NCBI GenBank assembly: GCA_964246985.1
Contig: CAXTSE010000016.1
Location: 1 to 64,000 of the forward strand
Length of the DNA stretch: 64,000 nt
Direction: 5' to 3'
From: CAXTSE01 sp964246985
GTDB lineage: Bacteria > Actinomycetota > Actinomycetes > Actinomycetales > Microbacteriaceae
In this document: positions 24,724 through 33,435 of the stretch, one piece after another
How positions within the stretch are numbered: position 1 is the stretch's first letter
Layout of the letters: every line of letters begins with the position of its first letter
The notes under the pieces: generated by a model
The model's database searches: none
Told to the model about the DNA's origin: nothing
What the model saw: only the letters and a program-made list of their open reading frames with translations
Translations under genes and position numbers: made by a program

Positions 24724-25032
24724 GTGGTTTACGCAATTGTGCGCGCCGGTGGCCGGCAGGAAAAGGTCGAGGTCGGCACCATCGTCGTCCTCGACCGCAT
24801 CAAGGCCGACAAGAACGGCAACATCGAGCTCGCTCCCGTGCTTCACGTGGACGGTGACACCATCACGCACGACGCTCAGGCGCTCGCCAAGATCACCGTC
24901 ACCGCCGAGGTCATCACCGACCTGCGCGGCCCGAAGATCGTCATCCAGAAGTTCAAGAACAAGACCGGGTACAAGAAGCGTCAGGGCCACCGCTCGGAGC
25001 TCACCCGCGTCAAGATCACCGGCATCAAGTAG
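24724..25032 (+). CDS. rplU: 50S ribosomal protein L21
   Basis: 102 residues, full length. The N-terminus VVYAIVRAGGRQEKVEVGT and the C-terminal 'KFKNKTGYKKRQGHRSELTRVKI' are the L21 hallmarks. It binds 23S rRNA domain VI. GTG start at 24724 with AAGGA upstream. Heads the rplU-rpmA unit, which is next to obgE as in most bacteria. Confidence 0.97.
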   Translation: MVYAIVRAGGRQEKVEVGTIVVLDRIKADKNGNIELAPVLHVDGDTITHDAQALAKITVTAEVITDLRGPKIVIQKFKNKTGYKKRQGHRSELTRVKITGIK

Positions 25033-25045
25033 CGAGGCGACAGCA

Positions 25046-25294
25046 ATGGCACACAAAAAGGGCGCATCGTCCACCCGTAACGGCCGCGACTCCAACGCCC
25101 AGTACCTCGGCGTGAAGCGCTTCGGCGGCCAGGTCGTCAAGGCCGGCGAGATCATCGTCCGCCAGCGCGGCACCCACTTCCACCCCGGCGTCAACGTCGG
25201 CCGTGGTAAGGACGACACCCTCTTCGCCCTCGCCGCCGGTGCGGTCGAGTTCGGTGCCAAGGGCCGTCGCCGCGTCGTCAACATCGTCGCCTAG
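25046..25294 (+). CDS. rpmA: 50S ribosomal protein L27
   Basis: 82 residues beginning MAHKKGASSTRNGRDSNAQY, with 'LGVKRFGGQVVKAGEIIVRQRGT'. The N-terminal tail reaches the peptidyl-transferase centre; no cleavable extension of the Firmicutes type is present. The ATG at 25046 is 13 bp after the rplU stop, with GAGGCGA as a possible ribosome site. A longer frame from 24686 is only read-through of another frame. Confidence 0.97.
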   Translation: MAHKKGASSTRNGRDSNAQYLGVKRFGGQVVKAGEIIVRQRGTHFHPGVNVGRGKDDTLFALAAGAVEFGAKGRRRVVNIVA

Positions 25295-25295
25295 A

Positions 25296-25310
25296 TCTCG
25301 ACAGGCTCGA
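25296..25310. repeat. Dispersed 15-mer, second copy inside ileS
   Basis: TCTCGACAGGCTCGA occurs here, directly after rpmA, and identically at 15766-15780 within the ileS coding region. Two exact copies of a 15-mer in 64 kb are more than expected by chance, though GC bias weakens this. Confidence 0.4.
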
Positions 25311-25330
25311 TCAACGTCTTAGCGTTTTTC

Positions 25331-25361
25331 GGAAGGGGCGGGCCGTCGGCTCGCCCCTTCC
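25331..25361 (+). terminator. Terminator or attenuator between rpmA and obgE
   Basis: 14-bp stem (25331-25344 with 25348-25361, one G-T pair) with a 3-nt loop, followed by a short T-containing stretch. It starts 37 bp after the rpmA stop and ends 24 bp before the obgE start, so it probably tunes obgE expression relative to the ribosomal proteins. Confidence 0.7.
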
Positions 25362-25385
25362 CCATTTGCAGGGAGAGTGCGACTC

Positions 25386-26954
25386 ATGGCGACATTCGTC
25401 GACCAGGTGACGCTTCACCTGCGCGCGGGGCACGGCGGCAACGGCTGCGTGTCGGTCAAGCGCGAGAAGTTCAAGCCGCTGGCCGGTCCTGACGGCGGCA
25501 ACGGCGGCTCCGGCGGAGACATCGTGCTCGTCGCCGATCCGCAGGTGACCACCCTGCTCGACTACAAGCGCGGGCCGCATCGTTCGAGCAACAACGGCGG
25601 CCCCGGCATGGGCGACCACCGGTCCGGCTACCAAGGCGAGGAGCTCACGCTCCCTGTGCCGGTCGGCACCGTCGTCTCGAGCCCCGACGGCGACGAGCTG
25701 GTCGACCTCGACGAGCCCGGCATGCGCTTCGTCGTCGCGCCCGGCGGCCAGGGCGGCCTCGGAAACGCCGCGCTCGCCAACACGAAGCGGAAGGCGCCCG
25801 GCTTCGCCCTGCTCGGCACCTACGGCTGGGAGGGCGACGTCGTCCTCGAGCTGAAGACCGTGGCGGATGTCGCTCTCGTCGGCTACCCGAGTGCCGGCAA
25901 GTCGAGCCTGGTGGCGGCCCTCAGCGCCGCGAAGCCGAAGATCGCCGACTACCCGTTCACGACCCTGCACCCCAACCTCGGCGTCGTCGAGTCGGGGGAG
26001 TCGCGCTACACGATCGCCGACGTGCCCGGCCTCATCGAGGGCGCCAGCGAGGGCAAGGGGCTCGGCCTCGAGTTCCTGCGTCACGTCGAGCGCTGCAGCG
26101 CCCTGCTCCACGTGCTCGACTGCGCCACCCTCGATCCCGGCCGCGACCCGGTCAGCGACCTCGACGTCATCCTCGGCGAGCTCGCCGCGTATCCGGTGCC
26201 CGACGGGCAGCTGCCGCTCATCGAGCGCCCGCAGCTGGTCGCGCTCAACAAGGTCGACGTGCCCGACGCGCAGGAGCTGGCGCAGTTCGTCCGCGAGACG
26301 CTCGAGGAGCGCGGGTACCGGGTCTTCGAGGTCTCGGCGGTGAGCCGTTCCGGGCTGCGCGAGCTGTCCTTCGCGCTGGCCGAGCTGGTCGAGGCGGATC
26401 GCGCCGCCCGTCTGCTCGCGGCCGAGCACAAGCCCCGCATCGTGCTGCGCCCGCGCGCCGTGAACGAGACCGACTTCCACGTGCGCGTCGAGGGCGGCAC
26501 CGAGCCGCTCTACCGGGTCATCGGGGCGAAGCCGGAGCGCTGGGTGCAGCAGACCGACTTCACCAACGACGAGGCGATCGGCTACCTGGCAGACCGGCTG
26601 GCGAAGCTGGGCGTCGAGGACGAGCTGTTCAAGGCCGGGGCGACCCCCGGATCCGCCGTGGTCATCGGCGAGGGAAGCGGCCAGGTCTTCGACTGGGAGC
26701 CCACCCTCACGTCGGCGGCCGAGCTCATGACGAGCCCGCGCGGCACCGACTCGCGCCTCGACGAGCTCAACCGCCCGACCCGCAACCAGCGGCGCGAGGA
26801 GTACTTCGCCCGCATGGACGCCAAGACCGCCGCCCGCGCCGAGCTCGAGGCAGAGCGCGCAGCCGGCATCTGGGTCGACGATCGCGGCATCCGGGTGGTG
26901 CCGGGCGCGGACGAGTCCGGCGACGGGGACGCCCGCGAGAAGGGCGACGCGTGA
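25386..26954 (+). CDS. obgE: GTPase Obg (ribosome assembly / stress GTPase)
   Basis: 522 residues. Glycine-rich Obg fold (~1-160, 'GHGGNGCVSVKRE', 'GGNGGSGGDI'), GTPase domain with P-loop 'GYPSAGKSSLV', switch region 'DYPFTTLHPNLGVV', G3 'DVPGLIEGA', G4 'NKVD', and a C-terminal OCT domain ('ELFKAGATPGSAVVIG', 'FDWEPT') plus a charged tail. ATG 25386 is preferred over GTG 25377 because GGGAG is 10 bases upstream of the former and only one base from the latter. Overlaps proB by GTGA. Confidence 0.96.
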   Translation: MATFVDQVTLHLRAGHGGNGCVSVKREKFKPLAGPDGGNGGSGGDIVLVADPQVTTLLDYKRGPHRSSNNGGPGMGDHRSGYQGEELTLPVPVGTVVSSPDGDELVDLDEPGMRFVVAPGGQGGLGNAALANTKRKAPGFALLGTYGWEGDVVLELKTVADVALVGYPSAGKSSLVAALSAAKPKIADYPFTTLHPNLGVVESGESRYTIADVPGLIEGASEGKGLGLEFLRHVERCSALLHVLDCATLDPGRDPVSDLDVILGELAAYPVPDGQLPLIERPQLVALNKVDVPDAQELAQFVRETLEERGYRVFEVSAVSRSGLRELSFALAELVEADRAARLLAAEHKPRIVLRPRAVNETDFHVRVEGGTEPLYRVIGAKPERWVQQTDFTNDEAIGYLADRLAKLGVEDELFKAGATPGSAVVIGEGSGQVFDWEPTLTSAAELMTSPRGTDSRLDELNRPTRNQRREEYFARMDAKTAARAELEAERAAGIWVDDRGIRVVPGADESGDGDAREKGDA

Positions 26955-27745
26955 CCGGAGTGCGCGAGTCGGTGCTCGGAGCCCGTCGCATCGTGGTGAA
27001 GGTCGGCTCGTCGTCGATCAGCGGCGCGAACGCGGGTCAGATCGCGCCTCTGGTGGATGCGCTGGCCGCGACCCACGCGCGCGGCGCCGAGGTCATCCTG
27101 GTGTCCTCCGGCGCCATCGCGACCGGCATCCCCTATCTCGAGCTGGACTCCCGCCCCACCGACCTCGCGACGCAGCAGGCGGCGGCGGCTGTCGGCCAGA
27201 ACGTGCTCATCTACCGCTACCAGGACAGTCTCGACCGCTACAGGATCGTCGCAGGGCAGGTGCTGCTGACGGCCGGCGACCTCGAGAACCCGACCCACCG
27301 CAGCAACGCCCAGCGCGCCATGGAGCGGCTGCTCGGCCTCCGCATCCTTCCCATCGTCAACGAGAACGACACGGTCGCGACCCACGAGATCCGCTTCGGC
27401 GACAACGACCGGCTCGCGGCGCTGGTCAGCGAGCTGGTGCAGGCCGACCTGCTCGTCCTGCTGAGCGACGTCGATGCGCTCTACACGCGCCCCCCGCAGG
27501 AGCCCGGCGCGCGTCCGATCGACCACGTTCCCTTCGACGACGACCTGTCGGGCGTCGAGCTGGGCGACATCGGCTCGGCCGGGGTCGGCACAGGGGGAGC
27601 GGGCACCAAGATCGCCGCGGCCAAGCAGGCCGCCGCATCCGGGACCCCGGTGCTGCTCGCCTCGACCGGCAACGTCGCCGCCGCTCTCGCCGGCGAGATC
27701 ACCGGCACCTGGTTCGACGCGAGGCCGACGCCCGTCAGCGAGTGA
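26951..27745 (+). CDS. proB: Glutamate 5-kinase
   Basis: 264 residues. First step of proline synthesis, phosphorylating glutamate. The amino-acid-kinase motifs 'IVVKVGSSSIS', 'VSSGAIATGI', 'IVNENDTV', 'FGDNDRLAALV' and 'GTGGAGTKIAAA' are all present. It lacks the C-terminal PUA domain of longer ProB proteins, as do many actinobacterial forms. GTG start overlaps the obgE stop. Its partner proA is 1.2 kb away, separated by an MFS gene on the other strand whose end overlaps the proB end by 11 bp. Confidence 0.96.
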   Translation: MTGVRESVLGARRIVVKVGSSSISGANAGQIAPLVDALAATHARGAEVILVSSGAIATGIPYLELDSRPTDLATQQAAAAVGQNVLIYRYQDSLDRYRIVAGQVLLTAGDLENPTHRSNAQRAMERLLGLRILPIVNENDTVATHEIRFGDNDRLAALVSELVQADLLVLLSDVDALYTRPPQEPGARPIDHVPFDDDLSGVELGDIGSAGVGTGGAGTKIAAAKQAAASGTPVLLASTGNVAAALAGEITGTWFDARPTPVSE

Positions 27746-28916
27746 TCGTGCGGTCCCGCGGGATCACCGGCACCGCCACCAGCGGCACGATCGCGAGGAT
27801 CGCGAACGCGACCGAGTACCCCACGAGCCCGATCAGCCCGCCCATGAGCGGAGCGACCGCCGCGGCGGCCGCGAACTGGCCGGTGTTCTGGGTGCCGAGC
27901 GCACGCCCCGACCAGTGCGGCCCGGCGATCTCCGCGACCGCGGTGAAGGCAAGGCCGTTGTCGGCGACGCTCACGCAGCTCGCCGCGATGTAGAGCACGG
28001 CGACGAGCGGGGCGACGTGGAGCGCGCCCGCGCCCGCCGTCAGCAGCAGCAGCGGCACGCCGGCGAGCGCCACCCAGCGCAGCGGCCGCAGGCGGCTGCC
28101 GACCCGGTCGCTGAGCGCCCCGACGCCGATCCGTCCGAACGCGCCGAGGAACTGCGCCGACGCGACGAGCACCCCCGCCGCCACAGGGTCCCAGCGCTGG
28201 TCGGCGATCAGCCACACCAGGCCGAACGTCGACAGCACGTACTGCGGCACGACCAGCAGCGCCGACACACCGTGGATGCGCGCGAGCGTGCGATCGCCCC
28301 GGTACGGATTCGCGGGTCGGCCCTCGGCGTCGACCGAGCGCGGCTCGCGGTGCGGGTCGACGATGAGTGCGAAGCAGATGAGCCCCATCAGCAGCACGAA
28401 GGCTCCGCCGAGCCAGAGCGCGGGATCGAGCGACCCTCCTGCGACGAGCACCGGCACCGTCAACGCCCCGATGCCGACGCCGAGCGGCTGCGACATCTGG
28501 CGGATCCCCATCGCGAGCCCCCGCCGCGACGCCGGGAACCAGCCGATCACCACGCGACCGCTCGCCGAGCTCGCCGACGCGGCGCACATCCCGACGACGA
28601 CGAAGGCGATACCGAGCGACACGTAGTCGCGGGCGAGCAGCGCGCCGACCATCGCGACGGCCGTCGCCAGCAGTCCGAGGGTGAGGATTCGGCGCTCGCC
28701 CCAGCGATCGGTCGCCGCGCCCCACAGCACGAGGGTCAGCAGGACGCCCACGTTGGGGGCGGCGGCGATCAGCCCGGCCTCCGCGAGCGAGAGACCCCGC
28801 TCGGTGTGCAGGAGGGGGATGAGGAACGCGGGCGTCGCGGTGACGAGCGAGGTCGCCGCCTGCGCGGCGACCGCGACGCCGAGCATGAGCCAGGGTCGGG
28901 GGGTGCGCAGGGACAT
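27735..28916 (-). CDS. MFS transporter
   Basis: 393 residues, about twelve hydrophobic segments. MFS motif A-like 'LWGAATDRWGERRIL' after helix 2 and 'GALSDRVGSRLRPL' after helix 8 are visible; 'SASGRVVIGWFPASRRGLAMGIRQ' resembles the nitrate/oxalate or cyanate (CynX-like) porter group. Substrate unknown. GGAGGG precedes the ATG at 28916. It sits antisense between proB and proA, convergent and overlapping with proB and divergent from proA, and so splits what is a proBA cluster in many genomes. Confidence 0.85.
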   Translation of the reverse strand: MSLRTPRPWLMLGVAVAAQAATSLVTATPAFLIPLLHTERGLSLAEAGLIAAAPNVGVLLTLVLWGAATDRWGERRILTLGLLATAVAMVGALLARDYVSLGIAFVVVGMCAASASSASGRVVIGWFPASRRGLAMGIRQMSQPLGVGIGALTVPVLVAGGSLDPALWLGGAFVLLMGLICFALIVDPHREPRSVDAEGRPANPYRGDRTLARIHGVSALLVVPQYVLSTFGLVWLIADQRWDPVAAGVLVASAQFLGAFGRIGVGALSDRVGSRLRPLRWVALAGVPLLLLTAGAGALHVAPLVAVLYIAASCVSVADNGLAFTAVAEIAGPHWSGRALGTQNTGQFAAAAAVAPLMGGLIGLVGYSVAFAILAIVPLVAVPVIPRDRTITR

Positions 28917-28943
28917 CCCTCCTATTGTCGCCCGCGCGCGTCG

Positions 28944-28949
28944 TAAACT
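28944..28949 (+). promoter_or_regulatory. proA -10 hexamer, leaderless start
   Basis: TAAACT ends six bases before the proA ATG at 28956 and there is no Shine-Dalgarno sequence. It gives proA its own promoter now that an MFS gene separates it from proB. Confidence 0.6.
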
Positions 28950-28955
28950 CTGGCC

Positions 28956-30221
28956 ATGCCCGAGATCGCCACCGCCCGCACCCTCGACGACAAGCTGCGC
29001 GCCTCACGAGACGCGGCGCGCGTGCTGGCGACCACGGCATCCGGGGTCAAGGATGCCGGGCTCGAGGCCATCGCGGCCGCCGTCGAGGGGGCGGCCGGCC
29101 GCATCCTGCCTGCCAACGAGCTCGACCTCGCCAACGGCCGCGAGAACGGCCTGAGCTCGGGCATGCAGGACCGCCTCCGGCTCGACGCGGCGCGGCTCGC
29201 CGGCCTCGCGCAGGCGGTGCGCGACATCATCGCCCTGCCCGATCCCGTCGGAGGGGTCGTCCGCGGCTCCACCCTCCCCAACGGCCTGCAGTTGAGCCAG
29301 GTGCGGGTGCCCTTCGGCGTCGTCGGCGCGATCTACGAGGCGCGCCCCAACGTCACGATCGACATCGCGGCCCTCGCGCTCAAGAGTGGCAACGCCGTCG
29401 TCCTGCGCGGGGGGAGCGCGGCCGAGAACACCAACCGGGTGCTGGTCGAGCTGCTGCAGGAGGCGCTCGAGAGCGTCGGCCTGCCGGGCGATGCGGTGCA
29501 GACGATCGACGAGTTCGGGCGGGCCGGAGCCACCCAGCTCATGCAGGCGCGCGGGCTCGTCGACGTGCTCATCCCGCGCGGGAGCGCCGACCTCATCGAC
29601 ACCGTCGTGCGCGAGTCGAAGGTGCCCGTGATCGAGACCGGAGCGGGCGTCGTGCACGTGTTCCTCGACGAGAGCGCCGACGTGCAGTCCGCGGTCGACA
29701 TCGTCGTCAACTCGAAGGTGCAGCGGCCGAGCGTGTGCAACGCGCTCGAGACCCTCCTCGTGGATGCGCGCGCGGCCGAGCGGCTGCTTCCGCCGGTGAT
29801 CGCGGCACTCCGCGCCGAGGGCGTGACGGTGCACGGCGACGCGCGCACCCGATCGGTCGACCCGGATGCGCTGCCCGCCACCGACGCCGACTACGCGACC
29901 GAGCACATGAGTCTCGACCTGTCGATCGCGGTCGTCGACGACCTCGACGGGGCCCTCGATCACATCCGCCGCTTCTCGACGCACCACACCGAGTCGATCG
30001 TGACCAACGACATGAAGCGCGCCGAGCGCTTCCTCGCCGAGGTCGACTCGGCGGTCGTGATGGTCAACGCGTCGACGCGCTTCACCGACGGCGGCGAGTT
30101 CGGCTTCGGTGCCGAGGTGGGCATCTCGACGCAGAAGCTGCACGCCCGCGGCCCCATGGGCCTGCCCGAGCTGACGAGCACCAAGTGGATCGTGCGCGGC
30201 TCAGGGCAGGTGCGGGGCTAG
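28956..30221 (+). CDS. proA: Glutamate-5-semialdehyde dehydrogenase (gamma-glutamyl phosphate reductase)
   Basis: 421 residues, full length. Second step of proline synthesis: NADPH-dependent reduction of glutamyl-5-phosphate made by ProB. 'VPFGVVGAIYEARPNVTIDIAALALKSGNA' (given here in part: FGVVGAIYEARPNVT) is the dinucleotide-binding region, and the catalytic Cys lies in 'RPSVCNALETLL'. 'EFGFGAEVGIST' near the C-terminus is also conserved. Leaderless start predicted. Its stop TAG is the first half of the next gene's -10 hexamer. Confidence 0.97.
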   Translation: MPEIATARTLDDKLRASRDAARVLATTASGVKDAGLEAIAAAVEGAAGRILPANELDLANGRENGLSSGMQDRLRLDAARLAGLAQAVRDIIALPDPVGGVVRGSTLPNGLQLSQVRVPFGVVGAIYEARPNVTIDIAALALKSGNAVVLRGGSAAENTNRVLVELLQEALESVGLPGDAVQTIDEFGRAGATQLMQARGLVDVLIPRGSADLIDTVVRESKVPVIETGAGVVHVFLDESADVQSAVDIVVNSKVQRPSVCNALETLLVDARAAERLLPPVIAALRAEGVTVHGDARTRSVDPDALPATDADYATEHMSLDLSIAVVDDLDGALDHIRRFSTHHTESIVTNDMKRAERFLAEVDSAVVMVNASTRFTDGGEFGFGAEVGISTQKLHARGPMGLPELTSTKWIVRGSGQVRG

Positions 30222-30224
30222 GCT
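30219..30224 (+). promoter_or_regulatory. -10 hexamer overlapping the proA stop codon
   Basis: TAGGCT begins with the proA TAG and ends six bases before the ATG at 30231. Confidence 0.55.
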
Positions 30225-30230
30225 GGATCC

Positions 30231-30452
30231 ATGTTCTCGCTTGCTGCCTTCGTCGCCGAACACGAAGAAGAACTCGCGCCGCTGATCGCGCCCCCGCTGG
30301 TCTTCGCCGGCATCGCGGTCGCCGTGTTCGTGCTGCTGGGCTTCATCACGTGGAGCTACCGCGACGTCTCGAACCGTCAGCCGGTCAAGCACCCCGGCGC
30401 GACCAACGCGCAGGGCGACCACACCGGCGGCCACTCGGGCACCCACCACTAG
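30231..30452 (+). CDS. Small single-pass membrane protein
   Basis: 73 residues. An acidic N-terminus ('FVAEHEEELAPL'), one membrane helix (~18-43, 'IAPPLVFAGIAVAVFVLLGFITW') and a His/Gly/Asn-rich tail ending GGHSGTHH. The His-rich tail could bind metal, but this is a guess. It lies 18 bp before nadD, so cotranscription is likely. Small proteins of this outline occur between proA and nadD in related genomes as far as I recall; function unknown. Confidence 0.7.
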   Translation: MFSLAAFVAEHEEELAPLIAPPLVFAGIAVAVFVLLGFITWSYRDVSNRQPVKHPGATNAQGDHTGGHSGTHH

Positions 30453-30470
30453 GGCTCCCGCGCTCACCGC

Positions 30471-31082
30471 ATGACCCTCACCGAGCCCGACGCTCCGCGC
30501 CGCCCGCGCATCGGGGTGATGGGCGGCACGTTCGACCCGATCCACAACGGGCACCTGGCTGCGGCCAGCGAGGTGCAGCGCAGCTTCGACCTCGACGAGG
30601 TCGTCTTCGTGCCGACGGGCGAGCCGTACATGAAGTCGGCGGTCTCCCAGCCGGAGCACCGGTACCTCATGACGGCCATCGCGACGGCCTCCAATCCGGG
30701 GTTCACGGTGAGCCGGGTGGACATCGAGCGCGCCGGCCCGACGTACACCATCGACACCCTGCGCGACCTCCGGAAACAGAGGCCGGACGCCGACCTCTTC
30801 TTCATCACGGGGGCTGATGCGGTGGCCCAGATCGTCGAGTGGAAGGACGTCGAGGAGCTCTGGAGCCTCGCGCATTTCGTCGCCGTATCGCGCCCCGGGC
30901 ACCCCCTGAGCATTCGCGGATTACCAGAGCAGGGCGTAAGCTCCCTTGAAGTTCCTGCCCTGGCGATCAGTTCGACCGATTGCCGGGCGCGAGTCGGCCG
31001 GGGTTACCCGGTGTGGTACTTGGTTCCCGACGGTGTAGTGCAGTACATCTCCAAGCACCATCTCTACCGGAGTAGGACATGA
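30471..31082 (+). CDS. nadD: Nicotinate-nucleotide adenylyltransferase
   Basis: 203 residues; joins nicotinate mononucleotide with ATP to give deamido-NAD. The nucleotidyltransferase motif 'GVMGGTFDPIHNGHL' and the C-terminal 'ISSTDCRARVGRGYPVWYLVPDGVVQYI' region (SSTxxR and hydrophobic tail) are intact. Its stop overlaps the ATG of the large low-complexity gene, and rsfS follows, as in the common nadD-rsfS pairing. Confidence 0.95.
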   Translation: MTLTEPDAPRRPRIGVMGGTFDPIHNGHLAAASEVQRSFDLDEVVFVPTGEPYMKSAVSQPEHRYLMTAIATASNPGFTVSRVDIERAGPTYTIDTLRDLRKQRPDADLFFITGADAVAQIVEWKDVEELWSLAHFVAVSRPGHPLSIRGLPEQGVSSLEVPALAISSTDCRARVGRGYPVWYLVPDGVVQYISKHHLYRSRT

Positions 31083-33385
31083 CGACATTCCAGGACCAGC
31101 CGCTCTCGCGGCGCGCGGTCCGGCAGAACGAGCGCGATCAGGCCGAGCCTGATGCCACGTCGGTCGACGCCGCCTCCGCCCCCGAAGCCCCTGCCGAGCC
31201 CCTCACCTACGCGACGCAGAGCCGCCCCCCGGTGCCCGAATACGACGGCCCCAGCTTCCGCGTGCGCGCGGTTCCCGCGGCGGAGCAGGCCGACGCGTCG
31301 GAGACACCGGCCGTTCCGCAGTCCGAGGGCGGCTACCGTCCGCGCGACTTCAGTCCCGAGGGTCGCCGCGCGACCGGCGCGCCGTCGTGGGCGCCGCAGT
31401 ACGGCGGCGTCGGAGACGACGGAGCGCTCGAGTACCAGACGCAGGGCCGCGTTCCGGCTCAGCCGATCGCCGCAGAGCCCGAGGAACCGGTGTCCCCGGT
31501 CGCCGCCGCGAGTGCGGCGCCTGCTGGCTCGCTCGCCGCGAGCCTCGGTGCTCCTGTCGGCGCGCCGCCCGCGACAGCCGAGCCGGCATCCGAGGTGCCC
31601 GCTGACGTCCTCTCCCCGATCTCCGACGATGTGCTCGGGCCGATCGAGCACACGCTGACCCGTCGTGAGCTGCGCGCCCTGCGCGATGCCCACCGTCTGC
31701 GCACCGCATCCACCCCTGTCGTCGACCCGGCGGGCGAGCTCGCCCCGCAGGCGGCGCCGTCGTCGCGCCTCGACTCCGCTGTCGCCGAATTTGACGCCCT
31801 CGCCCAGGCCCGCGAGGCCGCCGGGGTGGACGAGCCGCGGGCCGCTCCGCGCGGCCGCCGCGCCTACGCTCCCGCGACCAACGAGGTCGCGCCGGCGCCG
31901 CTCGCGTCGGTCGACGAGGTGCCCGCCGCCGAGGCTGCGCCTGCCGTCGAGACCGCGCCAGCCGAGACCGCACCAGCCGACACCGCACCTGACGAGACCG
32001 TCGAACCCGCTCCCGCCCCGGCCGAGGCGGTGCACCCCGACGTCGTCGAGGCCGAGGCCGAGGCCGTCCAGTCCGACGCGGATGCGCTTGCCCCCTTCGA
32101 TGAGGATGCCGCGTTCGCCGACCCCGCGCTCTACGTGCAGCCCTCGACGGCCGAGCCCGTCGTCGATCCCGCCGTCGAGCAGGTCTCCGAGCTGCCCGCC
32201 GCCGAGCAGTCCTGGGCGGCCGAACCGGTCCCGCTCGTCGAGCCGCCCGCCTACGGCTATACCGCTCCGCAGCCCGTCGCGCCCGCCTACGTCGCGCCCG
32301 AGCACCCTGAGTCCTTCGGCCAGCCTGCGCAGTTCGAGCAGCCTGACCCGTCCGACCCGCCTGTCACGTCCGACCAGCCTGTCTCGTCCGACCAGCAGGA
32401 CGAGCAGGTCGAGATACCCGACCCGGAGCACGACGGCTACGTCCTGCACGAGCCCGAAGCCCCCGTCGCCGACTCGCCGCTCTCGGCCTTCGAGGCGCTC
32501 TTTGCGCCTCCCGCCGCGCCCGAGCCCGCGCCCGAGCCCGAGCGATTCGTTGCCCAGCCGGCTGCCGAGGCCCCGGCGTTCGAGCACTCCGTCTACGCCC
32601 AGCCCGAGCCGCCGGCCTACGTCCAGCCCGAGCCGCCCGTCGCCGAGCAGCCCGTCTACGAGCAGCCGGTCCACGAGCAGCCCGTCTACGAGCAGCCGCC
32701 GATCGCCGAGACCGTGTACGCGGTGCCGGACGCGCCGGCGACCGACGCGCCGTCCGTCGAGTCGTCCGTCGCCGAGCCGATCGCCGAGCTCCCCGTCCCG
32801 TCCGAGCCGGAGGCCGAGGTCGCGCCCGCCCCGGCGGCGGAGATCGTGGTCCCCGCCGCCGCGGTCCCCGCCGAGTCCACGACCACCGTCGTCGATGTCG
32901 AGGTCGATCCCGCCGCGCCGTCGGTCGGCCACTGGTCGACGCAGGCCGAGCTCGAGGACGAGACCCAGCAGGGCAACGCGATGTTGGCGGGCGGGGTCGG
33001 CATCGGCAGCGCGCCGCTCACGACCAGTGCTCTCGTGCTGCCGAGCATCCCCGACCAGTTCGGGCCGAACACGGGCGAGGTGCTCGTCACCGGCTCGATC
33101 TCGCTGCCGGAGAGCTTCTCGGTCACCGGGGCGCACCCGGCGCAGCTCGATCAGTCCGACCTCGACCACATGCTCGACCCGGGCGACCACCAGGTCGCGT
33201 CCACCGACTCGCAGCCGGTCCGCGCGATCCGCGCCGTCAGCACGCACACGTCGTCGCGCAACGTCATCAGCACGACCAAGCCGAAGGGCAACCGCGCCCT
33301 GACCGTCCTCATCGTCGCCGCGAGCGCCATGGCGGCCGTCGTGATCACCCTCCTCGTCGTCGGCCTCGCCTCGGGTCAGCTCTGA
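31079..33385 (+). CDS. Large acidic, Pro/Ala/Glu-rich protein with a C-terminal membrane anchor
   Basis: 768 residues, no signal peptide. After 'LSRRAVRQNERDQ' the protein is low-complexity, rich in Ala, Pro, Glu and Val, with islands such as 'TLTRRELRALRDAHRLRTAS' (basic helix, ~190) and Tyr-containing repeats ('AEQPVYEQPVHEQPVYEQP', 'YAQPEPPAYVQPEPP'). Residues ~640-735 look more ordered. A single helix (~743-763) near the end gives an N-in tail-anchored topology with almost no outer part. Overlaps nadD by ATGA and precedes rsfS by 50 bp. No family recognised; it could be a scaffold or kinase substrate at the membrane. Confidence 0.7.
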   Translation: MTTFQDQPLSRRAVRQNERDQAEPDATSVDAASAPEAPAEPLTYATQSRPPVPEYDGPSFRVRAVPAAEQADASETPAVPQSEGGYRPRDFSPEGRRATGAPSWAPQYGGVGDDGALEYQTQGRVPAQPIAAEPEEPVSPVAAASAAPAGSLAASLGAPVGAPPATAEPASEVPADVLSPISDDVLGPIEHTLTRRELRALRDAHRLRTASTPVVDPAGELAPQAAPSSRLDSAVAEFDALAQAREAAGVDEPRAAPRGRRAYAPATNEVAPAPLASVDEVPAAEAAPAVETAPAETAPADTAPDETVEPAPAPAEAVHPDVVEAEAEAVQSDADALAPFDEDAAFADPALYVQPSTAEPVVDPAVEQVSELPAAEQSWAAEPVPLVEPPAYGYTAPQPVAPAYVAPEHPESFGQPAQFEQPDPSDPPVTSDQPVSSDQQDEQVEIPDPEHDGYVLHEPEAPVADSPLSAFEALFAPPAAPEPAPEPERFVAQPAAEAPAFEHSVYAQPEPPAYVQPEPPVAEQPVYEQPVHEQPVYEQPPIAETVYAVPDAPATDAPSVESSVAEPIAELPVPSEPEAEVAPAPAAEIVVPAAAVPAESTTTVVDVEVDPAAPSVGHWSTQAELEDETQQGNAMLAGGVGIGSAPLTTSALVLPSIPDQFGPNTGEVLVTGSISLPESFSVTGAHPAQLDQSDLDHMLDPGDHQVASTDSQPVRAIRAVSTHTSSRNVISTTKPKGNRALTVLIVAASAMAAVVITLLVVGLASGQL

Positions 33386-33435
33386 CCCGCCACCGTGACG
33401 CTCGCCCTCTTCTCCGCACCCACTCGAAGGACTCC

